Source of the DNA: Firm-13 sp037143795
GTDB taxonomy: Bacteria > Bacillota > Clostridia > Saccharofermentanales > Saccharofermentanaceae
DNA length: 64,000 nucleotides
Direction: 5' to 3'
Assembly: GCA_037143795.1 (NCBI GenBank)
Contig: JBAWXZ010000015.1
Span: 34,897 to 98,896 of the forward strand
Notes under the pieces: model-generated
The model's database searches: none
Told to the model about the DNA's origin: nothing
What the model saw: only the letters and a program-made list of their open reading frames with translations
Part shown: positions 31,784-40,810 of the stretch, piece by piece
Numbering within the stretch: position 1 is the first letter of the stretch
Layout of the letters: the number at the start of each line of letters is the position of its first letter
Position numbers and translations under genes: made by a program

Positions 31784-34771
31784 ATGGTAACAGAGACACT
31801 GCAAGTAAACATATTGGCCAAGATCCGCGATTTCGAAAAGAAAATGGGTGTCGTTGAAAAGAAGATTGATACGGTCGGTAAAGGCAGCAAGACTGCAAGC
31901 AAAACAATCGATAAGATGCTGTCCACAAAGTCATCCGGAACACACAAGGCCGTAGATCTGGTTAACAAGAAGCTCGCTCAGGTTAACCGCACGGCAGCAA
32001 GTACCAAAAAGGCACTGTCCGGGAAAATGATGTTCAGCGCTGACAGCTCCGGTATTGATCTGCAGAAAGTTAAGCTTGATCAGCTCAAGCAGAAGTATGA
32101 AGACCTGACTTCCGGAGTCCGGGCGCCAACATCTCTCAAGACAGCAGAAAAGGATCTTGCCGCTGTTTCACAGCAGCTTACTGATGCAGATGCAAAAGCT
32201 GCAAAGCTTTATACTGAACTGCAAAGGCTACAGACCCTGCAGAGTGGATCAAGAGATATCGGCAATACCAAAGGTGTCGCTCGTTATCAGGAACAAATCG
32301 ACGCAGTACAGCGTGAGATGGACGCCCTTGCAGCTTCCACCGATAACGCCGGTGCAAAAGCTATCTCACTTAACGCAAAAATAGAAGCCCTTCGGATGAA
32401 TCCCTCCGCATCTCCGGAAGCGCGGCTACTTGCTGCACAAATTCAGGCTGCAGATGCAAAAATGGAGAAGCTCGGAACGGATACCACCTCGACAACGAAA
32501 AAGGTATCCGGTCTGCGATCAGGGGGCGGTGCACTCGATGCAATCAACCGCAAGATCAGCAATCTCGAACGATCGTCAGCAAAGACAGCCAGATCAGTTA
32601 CCGCGCTTGGACGCCGGTTCCTGGTACTCTTTACCGGGAAGCTGATATCCATGGCTTTCAATGGCCTGCAGGACGGCTTAACTGGGGCAGCTACAAAATC
32701 GGACGATCTACAGAACTCTCTAAATACGCTATCCTCTGCTGGACGCACTATATCCAATGCGGTTGTTGCAGCGCTTACCCCGCTGATCAATGTGGCCGCT
32801 CCGATGATTGACTACATTAGTCAAAAGATTATGGATTTCGGGAACAGTGTGGCTATGTTCTTCGCAGCAATCTCAGGTCAAGATACAGTTCTTCAGGCAA
32901 CAAAAGCATATGCCGGTTTTGGAGCTGCAGCGGAGGGTGCAGGAGACAGCGCAGCAGCCGGCGCCGAGAAAGCAAGGAATGCTCTGGCAGGATTTGATCA
33001 GATAACGAAGCTCGATACAAGTACTTCCTCTTTCGGATCCGGAGGAACTGGTACTAAAACAGCTGAAGGGGCAACCTCTTATGTATCTGTTCCGGTTGTT
33101 CAGAGCGATCTTGCGAAAAAAGTATCCGGAGCGATTGAGAAACTGAAAGGTCCATTATCTGATTTTTATGAAAATGTGCTCAGACCAATCGGGGCTTGGG
33201 TGATGGGAACAGGCGTTGATATACTCGCAACAGGGCTCGAGAGCATCGCTAACTTTTTTGAGGACCACCCTCAACTGATAGATAATTTAGCATTGTTCCT
33301 CGCAACAATCGTGCCACTATCCGCACTGGGGCCAGTAGCTGTAGTTTTAGGCATAACAGTACAGGCAACAATTGCTTCAATCGAGTGGTATGGCGGTGTT
33401 GATGTTTCAAAACTGTTCATGGACGCTTTTAGCGGAAAGATGAAAAAGGACTGGGATGCCTCTGGCGCGACTATCGGAGGTTGGTTTGTTGATGCTATCC
33501 AACATGGCTTTATCCAGGATGATACTTGGACAGATGGATCATATGGAGATCAACTCGAGCAACTCATGATGAAGGCATTTAATACTGATACAGCTTATGG
33601 CGCGGGGGTTTGGAAAGAAATCGGAACAAACATGGGCATCGGCATTATGAACGGATTGATTGACTTCATAAATTGGTCAAGTGGCCCTATTGAGGTGATG
33701 ATCAACCAAATGCGCGACATGTTCGGGCAAGACCCAATATCTCTAACAATTGCCCCCATTGATTACGTTGCATATTATGACAACATGAAGGCAGCAGAAG
33801 CCGAAACACAACGCCGAACACGTGCAATGGAAGGCTTCTTTGACGGTATGCCAACCTCTGTGCAATCTGCGATGACGCATACCGGCACGACTGTGAAAAC
33901 AGGTACCCGAGACCAGAGCAGAACATATCAGGATTATCTTTACGGATTAACCTCTGGCACAAAAACATCTTATGGGGTAATGACAGCCACGGTAGACCTT
34001 GGAACAAAAGATGCGGCACGGTATATGAATAACAATATTGGCACAGGCGTAATTGGTGTAACAGGTGCATTCGGCGGAATGCCCAGTACAATACAGGCGC
34101 ATCTTGCTACCCTCGATGCAACGGTTAAGACCGGGGCCACAAACGCCCACGCATCCCTTACCGGAAAGACGGCAGAGGGAGTCAATACAGCTCTTGGCAG
34201 CTATTCGGGAATGCCCAGTGCCGTACAAGCGCACATGAACTCTCTCAAGGATAATGTCTATGTGGGTTCGCTTGCCGCAAGAAATGCACTCTACGACAAC
34301 ACGAACAGCGGTGTTAATGATGCCTCCGGTAGCCTTGGCCGTTTCAGCAATGACGGCACAACTAAACTCGGAACATTTGCGGAGAATGTCAGAGACTTGA
34401 TGGAAACGGTACTGCGCAACATGGCCAGACTACCCAGTAACGCGACGGAAGCCCGGGGCTTTTCCGGATTGACCAGCGGGTTCCTAGAGGGCATACACAG
34501 ATTACCTATGTTTGCACAAGGCGGCGTTGTAAATTCTGCGACGGCAGCCATCATCGGTGAAAATGGTAAAGAAGCGGTCATGCCTCTCGAACGGAATACC
34601 GGATGGATCGACAAGCTCGCAGATAAGATCAATTCCCGTGGCGGTGGAGGCGGTGACATATACCTGACAGTCCAGAATGTTATGGACGGAAGAGTTATCT
34701 CTGAACAGGTCACAAAGCTTCAAAAACGTGACGCCAGGAGAAGTAACAAACCAGTTTGGGGGAATGCGTAA
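31784..34771 (+). CDS. Tape measure protein
   Basis: A 995-residue tail length protein. Residues 1-290 are mainly coiled coil (VEKKIDTVGKGSKTASKTID and following). Hydrophobic segments occur about 285-305 and 500-545 (LALFLATIVPLSALGPVAVV). Residues about 680-830 hold three imperfect repeats each marked by GMPS-x-x-Q-(A/S)-H/A-type motifs. The C-terminal end has the common FAQGGVVNSATAAIIGENGK motif. At 995 residues the tail would be near 150 nm by the usual 1.5 Å per residue rule. The GAAGGAG site is 9 bp before ATG. Confidence 0.93.
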   Translation: MVTETLQVNILAKIRDFEKKMGVVEKKIDTVGKGSKTASKTIDKMLSTKSSGTHKAVDLVNKKLAQVNRTAASTKKALSGKMMFSADSSGIDLQKVKLDQLKQKYEDLTSGVRAPTSLKTAEKDLAAVSQQLTDADAKAAKLYTELQRLQTLQSGSRDIGNTKGVARYQEQIDAVQREMDALAASTDNAGAKAISLNAKIEALRMNPSASPEARLLAAQIQAADAKMEKLGTDTTSTTKKVSGLRSGGGALDAINRKISNLERSSAKTARSVTALGRRFLVLFTGKLISMAFNGLQDGLTGAATKSDDLQNSLNTLSSAGRTISNAVVAALTPLINVAAPMIDYISQKIMDFGNSVAMFFAAISGQDTVLQATKAYAGFGAAAEGAGDSAAAGAEKARNALAGFDQITKLDTSTSSFGSGGTGTKTAEGATSYVSVPVVQSDLAKKVSGAIEKLKGPLSDFYENVLRPIGAWVMGTGVDILATGLESIANFFEDHPQLIDNLALFLATIVPLSALGPVAVVLGITVQATIASIEWYGGVDVSKLFMDAFSGKMKKDWDASGATIGGWFVDAIQHGFIQDDTWTDGSYGDQLEQLMMKAFNTDTAYGAGVWKEIGTNMGIGIMNGLIDFINWSSGPIEVMINQMRDMFGQDPISLTIAPIDYVAYYDNMKAAEAETQRRTRAMEGFFDGMPTSVQSAMTHTGTTVKTGTRDQSRTYQDYLYGLTSGTKTSYGVMTATVDLGTKDAARYMNNNIGTGVIGVTGAFGGMPSTIQAHLATLDATVKTGATNAHASLTGKTAEGVNTALGSYSGMPSAVQAHMNSLKDNVYVGSLAARNALYDNTNSGVNDASGSLGRFSNDGTTKLGTFAENVRDLMETVLRNMARLPSNATEARGFSGLTSGFLEGIHRLPMFAQGGVVNSATAAIIGENGKEAVMPLERNTGWIDKLADKINSRGGGGGDIYLTVQNVMDGRVISEQVTKLQKRDARRSNKPVWGNA

Positions 34772-35145
34772 TGATTACAAGCTATCTAAAAATTGATGGC
34801 GTGAACATGCCTGAGCCGGGTACCTTTTCTGTAGGCGGTACAGATCTTGATAGCGAAAATACCACTCGGCTTGAAAATGGAAATATGCAGAGGGATGTTA
34901 TCGGGTATGCCTGGCGACAACCGTCGTGCACCTGGAAGGGTATCCCGCAAGCTGAGTCGGTGCTGTTACTGAATGCGATCGACAAGGAGGAAATCACTGT
35001 CGCGTATACGGATCCCAAAGACGGAGCGTGCACCAAAACATGTTATGCAGGCCCGTGGACAGCCGAACAGGTACCTAAGTCTATGAGCAAGCCTGGCGGA
35101 CCTTGGTGGAACGTATCATTTGATCTGACAGAATCAGTGAGGTAA
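34771..35145 (+). CDS. Tail protein, DUF6711-like
   Basis: A 124-residue protein with the short start MITSYLKIDGVNMPEPG and a beta-rich body closing in GGPWWNVSFDLTESVR. This pattern fits the DUF6711 group, found directly after tape measure genes, where it may replace a distal tail protein. The ATG overlaps the tape measure stop (TAATG), with a weak GGGGG site upstream. Confidence 0.65.
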   Translation: MITSYLKIDGVNMPEPGTFSVGGTDLDSENTTRLENGNMQRDVIGYAWRQPSCTWKGIPQAESVLLLNAIDKEEITVAYTDPKDGACTKTCYAGPWTAEQVPKSMSKPGGPWWNVSFDLTESVR

Positions 35146-35148
35146 CAC

Positions 35149-36879
35149 ATGCAAAATACAAGCACGGCTTTTCAAGCAGCCATTATCTCGGGAAAGAGAA
35201 AACTGGTGAACAGAGCAATAATTCAAACAGCGGCCGGAGTGACTTATAATTTGGGACCCGATAAAATTGTTGTCGGGTCCCTTTCCGTTAACAGTAAATC
35301 TTTTTCCGATGGGATTGAGCTGGGAACAACAGAAGCGGCACTCTGTAATATGAGCTTAAATAATGACGATGGCTTTTGGGATGATATTGATCTCACCGAT
35401 GCAACCTTGTGGCCATATAGCGGAATTGTACTTCCGGATACTACAACAGAGGATGTGAAGCTCGGTACCTTTATTGTTGATGATCCCGGACGGCCATACC
35501 GGCAGCTTACTCTTGGCGCGTCGGATCGTATGATACTTTTAGACGAACCTTTCTCTGCTGTGACGCGAACCTTCCCAGCGACTAACCTGCAGATCTTGCA
35601 AGCCATTTCCACTTACTGCGGTGTTCCGTTGGCGAGTTCTATCACAACAATACTGAATGCTACTTATTCGGTCACTGTGCGTCCCACAGAGGACATGACG
35701 TGCAGGGATGTCGTTGGTATGATAGCCATGATGGCTGCCGGCCGCGCCCGCATGAGCAGAACCGGAGAACTCGAGATAGTGCAGTATCCTGCCTTAATCA
35801 GAAACAATGATATCAACGGCAGCGGCACCGATGTGTATGTTCTCGATGGGCTTGCGACAGATAGTCTTTACGACATTGGCGGAGCACTATTCACGGATCT
35901 ATTTGGATATCAGGGTACAGTGATAGAAATGGGTGTAGGCAGCAGATACCCTGGATTCAAACAGACCGGCGATACCGTTACTGTGTCCGGAATCCAATAC
36001 AACGCAGCGGAAGGAACTCTGATAGTTGGAACTGACAATTACATGATTGTGATTGAAGACTGCCCACTGTTACAAAATGGTGCGGATGCTGTCATTCAGT
36101 CCATTTATGCAGTTATGGTCGGCTTCACATATACCGGATTTGTGACAGATTATCCTGGTAATCCAGCGATAGATGCGGGGGATGCTGTTCGTCACATAAC
36201 AATGGAAGGAAATGAGATTGTCTCTCTGATTTCTTCCCATAATTTCGTGCATGGTGTTAAGTCAACGATGGAAGCCACGGCAAAGAGTGCGAAAGAAAAG
36301 AGGTATAGAGGGGCTTTAGCCCGCCAGATAACAACCATATCGGATAAGGCAATTACTGCGCAGTCTGCTGCAGATGCGGCAGCAGCGGCCATAAACGCCC
36401 TCGCACCTCTCGGATTAGTCGAGGCGGCAAAGCTGGGAACTACTATCATGCAGGGCGGTTATATCAAGGCGGAGCTGCTTGATGTCCTTACCCTGATCGC
36501 AGGAACACTGTCAAATACTGCGACTAATCCCGACTGCTGGGCGACGATTGGAACCGTTACTCTGGACGCTCGCGTACAGCAGGGAATATTCGTTTACTTG
36601 AGGTCAATTTCAACAACAGTGCCCGCGTATCGATTACTCATCGATGCTAATGGTGCAATTACGCTGTATGACAAAAACAATGTCAGCAGAATATTTCTAT
36701 CAAGCGACGTAGTAATACTGGCAAATGCGGCAGGTGTAAGAAAACTAGAGGCTCGGGATTATCCGGAGTATTCCGGATTTCTTGCCCTGGGGGCAGCCGC
36801 AAATACTAAGCTCAAATTCAACGCCAATGGGTCGGTTTCAGTCGACATAGCCGGAGTACAAAAAGTAGTTTGGTCATAA
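35149..36879 (+). CDS. Tail tip / tail-associated structural protein
   Basis: A 576-residue protein. Residues 1-150 are beta-rich (RAIIQTAAGVTYNLGPDKIV; GTFIVDDPGRPYRQLTLGAS). Residues about 150-390 resemble hub-like domains. A short coiled coil (AITAQSAADAAAAAINALAP) links to a beta-rich end (residues about 430-576, DNNVSRIF-like strands). It is probably the tail hub or anti-receptor base. It begins 3 bp after the preceding stop with GAGGT upstream. Confidence 0.7.
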   Translation: MQNTSTAFQAAIISGKRKLVNRAIIQTAAGVTYNLGPDKIVVGSLSVNSKSFSDGIELGTTEAALCNMSLNNDDGFWDDIDLTDATLWPYSGIVLPDTTTEDVKLGTFIVDDPGRPYRQLTLGASDRMILLDEPFSAVTRTFPATNLQILQAISTYCGVPLASSITTILNATYSVTVRPTEDMTCRDVVGMIAMMAAGRARMSRTGELEIVQYPALIRNNDINGSGTDVYVLDGLATDSLYDIGGALFTDLFGYQGTVIEMGVGSRYPGFKQTGDTVTVSGIQYNAAEGTLIVGTDNYMIVIEDCPLLQNGADAVIQSIYAVMVGFTYTGFVTDYPGNPAIDAGDAVRHITMEGNEIVSLISSHNFVHGVKSTMEATAKSAKEKRYRGALARQITTISDKAITAQSAADAAAAAINALAPLGLVEAAKLGTTIMQGGYIKAELLDVLTLIAGTLSNTATNPDCWATIGTVTLDARVQQGIFVYLRSISTTVPAYRLLIDANGAITLYDKNNVSRIFLSSDVVILANAAGVRKLEARDYPEYSGFLALGAAANTKLKFNANGSVSVDIAGVQKVVWS

Positions 36880-36891
36880 AAGGAGGCACAC

Positions 36892-37962
36892 ATGGCAATC
36901 TCACAAGCAGAACTCATGACAGCATTACAGACACTTCTTAGCACGGTGAAGTTTAGGCTTCGGGGAAGAAGGGGAACGGCGGCGCAACTTGATCCCTCTC
37001 TGATGAAGGCTGGGGAGTTTGCCTTTGTCACTGACACACGCACGCTTTATGCCTGCTACGTTGATGGAGTAATCGAGCAAGTATCTCATGGCTTTATCCC
37101 AAAGGCCACTTATGGCACTCTGGCCGCTCTGCAGGCTGCACATCCGACAGGAGTAGCCAGCGATTACTACATGGTTGGCACAGGTCCGTATCATCTGTAT
37201 AACTGGGGCGGTGCTGCCTGGGTGGACATGGGTATCTGGAATGACATGAGCCTGTATGCTACTGCGGCATCGCTTGCGAATCTCGCAGGTACCGGACGCA
37301 CTACAGAAACGGTCAAAGGAAACACAGACGCAATAGTGGCGGATGTGGCAAACCTCGCATCAGGGTGGATCCCGGTCGTCGAGACATTTGCCTTTACCAG
37401 TGCAACAACAATCACAGTAGCATCCGGAGCAACGTCACGATATCAAAAAGGCGACAAGCTGCGGCTCACACAGCACGGAGCGGTCAAGTATTTTTATATC
37501 GTTGCTGTCACATCAACTCTTTTGACAGTTGTAGGCAATGGCGCGGTTGTTATTGAAAATACTGGAACATATCCAATCACAGCAATCAGCTATTCTAGGA
37601 CAGAAAACCCGTTTGGTTTTCCTGCTTATTTTGTATGGACTCCCGTTATCACAGCGGGGGTAGGAGTTCCAACAACGGTAACCGGGGCTATCTATTTCAA
37701 AATTGCAGGAGGAATTGTGCATCTGACCGGTACGGTTACCGTCACAAATAAAGGAACGGCATCAAGTATCGTGTTTGCGAGTATTCCTGTTACTCCAACG
37801 CAAGCATCTACTGGTGGCGCACAGGAAACGGCGGGAACAGGAAAAGGCGGCACAAGCAGTATTGGACCGGGGGGTTCCGCAATATCACTTGCTATGTATG
37901 ACTTTACGACTTTTTGGGTGAGTGGATATTCCTTGCAGTTTAGTCTTTCTTACTTTATCTGA
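36892..37962 (+). CDS. Tail fibre / receptor-binding protein
   Basis: A 356-residue protein. The N-terminal LRGRRGTAAQLDPSLMKAGE and FAFVTDTRTLYACYVDG are the attachment repeat of many tail fibres (major tropism determinant N-type). A middle helical region (TAASLANLAGTGRTTETVKG) and a beta-rich C-terminal domain from about 240 follow. The C-terminal domain probably binds the cell surface. AAAGGAGG lies 7 bp upstream. Confidence 0.78.
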   Translation: MAISQAELMTALQTLLSTVKFRLRGRRGTAAQLDPSLMKAGEFAFVTDTRTLYACYVDGVIEQVSHGFIPKATYGTLAALQAAHPTGVASDYYMVGTGPYHLYNWGGAAWVDMGIWNDMSLYATAASLANLAGTGRTTETVKGNTDAIVADVANLASGWIPVVETFAFTSATTITVASGATSRYQKGDKLRLTQHGAVKYFYIVAVTSTLLTVVGNGAVVIENTGTYPITAISYSRTENPFGFPAYFVWTPVITAGVGVPTTVTGAIYFKIAGGIVHLTGTVTVTNKGTASSIVFASIPVTPTQASTGGAQETAGTGKGGTSSIGPGGSAISLAMYDFTTFWVSGYSLQFSLSYFI

Positions 37963-38019
37963 TTCTAATGGGAGGTCACGCTTATGATCAGGATCCGAGA
38001 CGGCCCCAAATAATGATGC

Positions 38020-38039
38020 AGCGCTTAGGCGCTTTTTTT
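38020..38039 (+). terminator. Terminator after the tail genes
   Basis: AGCGC-TTAG-GCGCT followed by seven T. It lies between the fibre and lysis genes, so lysis genes depend on readthrough or their own promoter. Confidence 0.85.
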
Positions 38040-38070
38040 ATGCCAAATAACTGAAAGAGAGGGTGAGGTA

Positions 38071-38607
38071 TTGAATAACGGAACCATACCAGAATCAGCA
38101 GTATATGTCTTAGGCGGGATAATAGCCCTCATAGTCATTTTGGGGATTGTATTGGGCGTGATCACCCAGATAAGTAACCTGCGGGCCAAGAGCACAGCCG
38201 AAAGGGCAGCGGTCATAAGCAAGGCCGAGACCGAGAAGGTGGCAGCAGCCGCCAAAGCAGAAGCTGACATACGCAGGATTAGGGCAGAAGCCGCGGTAGC
38301 TATTGAAGTTGCAAAAACAGAAGCCACCAAAGAAACCGCCTCAAAGATTGCTTTTGAGCAACTGACCACTGCCGTGACCAAAATGGATGAGTCGGTCAAT
38401 AAGCTAAGCAAAGGCGTAGGAGATCAAATCGAAGGGATAAAAAAAGAACAAGAGAACATCTGCCGGAGGGTAGACCGGATAGCCAATTCAACAAGGTCTG
38501 CCCATAAGCGGATGGATGAACACCGGAAGGTAGATCACCGCTTTCCAAACGGACATTACGTCGAATCAGAAGAAGAAGAACCAGAAGAAGAAGAACCACG
38601 ACTTTAA
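38071..38607 (+). CDS. Membrane-anchored coiled-coil protein of the lysis module
   Basis: A 178-residue protein starting at TTG with GTGAGG 2-4 bp upstream. One N-terminal membrane segment (VLGGIIALIVILGIVLGVIT) is followed by a long coiled coil rich in Ala/Glu/Lys (residues about 40-150) and an acidic tail (SEEEEPEEEEPRL). The layout is similar to XhlA-type proteins but reversed in topology; it may assist the holin. Function by position only. Confidence 0.6.
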   Translation: MNNGTIPESAVYVLGGIIALIVILGIVLGVITQISNLRAKSTAERAAVISKAETEKVAAAAKAEADIRRIRAEAAVAIEVAKTEATKETASKIAFEQLTTAVTKMDESVNKLSKGVGDQIEGIKKEQENICRRVDRIANSTRSAHKRMDEHRKVDHRFPNGHYVESEEEEPEEEEPRL

Positions 38608-38619
38608 GAGGAGAAGTAT

Positions 38620-38973
38620 ATGGAAAAGTATTTATGGGATTTTAGATACGTGATTGTTGTTTTGTTGGCATTGCTTGTGTACACGATTTTCAACTGGCAG
38701 AAGGTCAAGGCTATGGCGTACAAGGGTATGCTGCAGGCCAAGACGCTGGCCAAAGATGCCGTCCTGAAAAGTGGCAAAGAACAGGAGGATTGGGTGGTAG
38801 AGACCATCTGGCCACTTCTGCCGGCAGCCGTCCGTTTATTCATAAGTAAGACCGTTTTCCGGGAAATTATACAAAAGTTATACCGAACTGCAAAGGACTA
38901 TCTGGATGACGGCCAACTCAACGGATCCATACCATCTACGCCAACCACGCCGGAGGGTAAACCAAATGGGTAA
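38620..38973 (+). CDS. Putative holin
   Basis: A 117-residue protein with one clear membrane segment near the start (FRYVIVVLLALLVYTIFNW), a basic amphipathic region and a helical end (FREIIQKLYRTAKDYLDDGQ). It lies next to the endolysin and overlaps its start by 8 bp. Similar proteins with this ending occur as holins in Clostridia phages as I recall. GAGGAG lies 8 bp upstream of ATG. Confidence 0.6.
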   Translation: MEKYLWDFRYVIVVLLALLVYTIFNWQKVKAMAYKGMLQAKTLAKDAVLKSGKEQEDWVVETIWPLLPAAVRLFISKTVFREIIQKLYRTAKDYLDDGQLNGSIPSTPTTPEGKPNG

Positions 38974-39649
38974 CATTTCTATCGCAATACAGCACGCAAA
39001 AACCATCGCCCTGGACAACGGATACGGGTACTCGCAGGAACGTCGGGACTGGCCCAAGGAAGATGACTGTTCCACGGTAGTCATGGATTCCCTGAAGGCT
39101 GCCGGGTACAACACCGGATCCGCCACATACACCGGAAACATGTTGTTCCCGCTCATGGCGGCAGGCTTTCTGGATGTGACGGCCTCCGTAAATCTTCGAA
39201 CCGGCGCAGGCCTGCAGGCGGGGGACATTGTACTCCGACCAAAGACTTCCACTCGGGGCGGGCATACCGCGATCATGATCAGCGCTACGCAGTTGGTACA
39301 GGCCCAGGGAGACCTTGACGGGAAACCCGGGGATTCATCCGGTCGCGAAATCTATATCCGGGACTATTATGACAGTCCGTTTACCTATGTTCTACGCGAT
39401 CCTGCAGCGAAACCGGTTGATTGTCCTTACGCTGAGCCAGTCAAGGACTACAAGAGCCCTCAGGAGTTTTTCGGTAATGACTCAAAGTGGTTCAAGTGGC
39501 ATCTGAATCGCATCGGGTATAAATTTGACCTTGCCTTGCAGGTCGGTCCCGAAACATGGAAAGCGCTGAATTACGAAATCGGAAAAGCCGGACAGCCATG
39601 TGCAAATGATGAATTCAGAAGTTATCTTAAGTCTGTTCCGTCTCGATAA
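38966..39649 (+). CDS. Endolysin, NlpC/P60-like (Amidase_5-like) peptidoglycan hydrolase
   Basis: A 227-residue lytic enzyme. The catalytic Cys is in DCSTVVMDSLKAAGY (about residue 35) and the His in RGGHTAIMI (about 98), with the GDIVLRP segment between. The C-terminal part (residues about 155-220, QEFFGNDSKWFKWHLNRIGY) resembles a peptidoglycan-binding module. It cleaves host wall peptides at lysis. GGAGGG is 7 bp upstream of ATG at 38966. A strong terminator follows. Confidence 0.85.
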   Translation: MGNISIAIQHAKTIALDNGYGYSQERRDWPKEDDCSTVVMDSLKAAGYNTGSATYTGNMLFPLMAAGFLDVTASVNLRTGAGLQAGDIVLRPKTSTRGGHTAIMISATQLVQAQGDLDGKPGDSSGREIYIRDYYDSPFTYVLRDPAAKPVDCPYAEPVKDYKSPQEFFGNDSKWFKWHLNRIGYKFDLALQVGPETWKALNYEIGKAGQPCANDEFRSYLKSVPSR

Positions 39650-39671
39650 TTGCAGTCAACTGCAAAAGTAT

Positions 39672-39707
39672 AGCCGTCTCTGGAGTGATCCGGAGACGGC
39701 TTTTTGT
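39672..39707 (+). terminator. Terminator of the late operon
   Basis: AGCCGTCTC (39672-39680) pairs with GAGACGGCT (39693-39701), then TTTTGTT. Confidence 0.9.
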
Positions 39708-39857
39708 TGCTATATGATAAATAAAAAATTTCTTTATTGAAATAATAATATTCTTTGATTTTAGAGTATAATGAAACAAAAACATATGCAAATTCATGCT
39801 TATGCGTTAGAATGCGTATGAATAGAAAGCTTTATGAATCAGCAAGAGGGCAATACT

Positions 39858-40103
39858 ATGGGAAACCTACAAGAAGAATTTAATTATTTTGAGAAAAACA
39901 AAGAATCTCTAATAGATAAATACCAAGGGAAATATATAGTAATTAAAAACAATGAGGTCCTTGGTGCATATAACGACACTTTATCAGCAATTAACAAAAC
40001 CAGGGAGACAGAGGCCCTAGGAACTTTTCTCGTTCAATTTTGTGATTCTGCGAGTGCAAACTCGAAGCAAATGTTTTATTCTCGAGTATCTTTCGCGGGG
40101 TGA
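39858..40103 (+). CDS. DUF5678-like small protein, partner of a retropepsin-like protease
   Basis: An 81-residue protein. The core KYQGKYIVIKNNEVLGAYND and TLSAINKTRETEALGTFLVQ fits the DUF5678 pattern of a short beta-hairpin and helix. The start at 39858 has GAGGG 8 bp upstream. It lies 3 bp before the protease gene, so the two form an operon with a TATAAT box at 39767-39772 and a terminator at 40707-40746. The region is far more AT-rich than the phage, which indicates separately acquired cargo. It could be the substrate, inhibitor or antitoxin of the protease; that is inference. Confidence 0.7.
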   Translation: MGNLQEEFNYFEKNKESLIDKYQGKYIVIKNNEVLGAYNDTLSAINKTRETEALGTFLVQFCDSASANSKQMFYSRVSFAG

Positions 40104-40106
40104 TTT

Positions 40107-40676
40107 ATGCCTGATAAAATGATTCGTTCGCAGTGTTTTACAGCAACATGCCCAGGAAGAGCTAATGTGCTTGTGACAAGTGTTCATATTAATGATCCTT
40201 TAGTTAGTCCATTGCCTAATCCTATTACTTTTGATAAGGAAAAAAATTTATACCAAGCAATTTGGGATACAGGTGCAACTAACACATGTATTTCTGATAA
40301 AGTAGTAGCAGATTTCAGCTTTCAACCTATTGGTGTAGTTCAAGTAATGGGTGCAGCTGGGATGAAAGTACAAAATCAATACATTATTGACCTTCTGTTA
40401 CCGAATGGAGTCGTTTTTCAAGGAATAACGGTAACGGGATGTCAAATTTCTGGAGCAGAATTACTTATTGGAATGGATATTATTGGCTCTGGAGATTTCG
40501 CTGTAACACTAAAAGAGGGTAAAACAGTTTTCTCATATCGCCACCCTAATAATGGTTGTATAGATTTTGTCGATCTGCAAAATCATGCAGATATAGCTAT
40601 TCTTAATCCAGGAGGAAGAAATCTACCTTGTAGATGTGGGAGTGGTAAGAAATTTAAAGAATGCCACGGAAAATAG
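40107..40676 (+). CDS. Retropepsin-like aspartic protease with C-terminal SEC-C motif
   Basis: A 189-residue protein. AIWDTGATNTCIS (51-63) holds the DTGA catalytic motif with Asp54, and ELLIGMDIIGSGDF (118-131) is the hydrophobic-hydrophobic-Gly element of retroviral-type proteases, which work as homodimers. The last residues PCRCGSGKKFKECHG (174-188) are a SEC-C zinc motif, known from SecA and many accessory proteins. No membrane segment is present, so it acts in the cytoplasm. GGGGTG lies 6 bp upstream. Combined with the DUF5678-like gene it forms a two-gene cassette beside attR. Confidence 0.82.
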   Translation: MPDKMIRSQCFTATCPGRANVLVTSVHINDPLVSPLPNPITFDKEKNLYQAIWDTGATNTCISDKVVADFSFQPIGVVQVMGAAGMKVQNQYIIDLLLPNGVVFQGITVTGCQISGAELLIGMDIIGSGDFAVTLKEGKTVFSYRHPNNGCIDFVDLQNHADIAILNPGGRNLPCRCGSGKKFKECHGK

Positions 40677-40706
40677 TATGATTCACGCATATATCATATA
40701 GCAATC

Positions 40707-40746
40707 AAAGCCCTCTGCAGGTACCATACCTGTGGAGGGCTTTTTT
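40707..40746 (+). terminator. Terminator of the DUF5678/protease cassette
   Basis: AAAGCCCTC (40707-40715) pairs with GAGGGCTTT (40735-40743), inner stem GCAGGTA/TACCTGT, followed by TTTTTT. Confidence 0.9.
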
Positions 40747-40810
40747 AGTATAACTTAATAAAAATATGTTGTATGATTAAATTGTAATAAATGATCGGGA
40801 GGCAATACAA

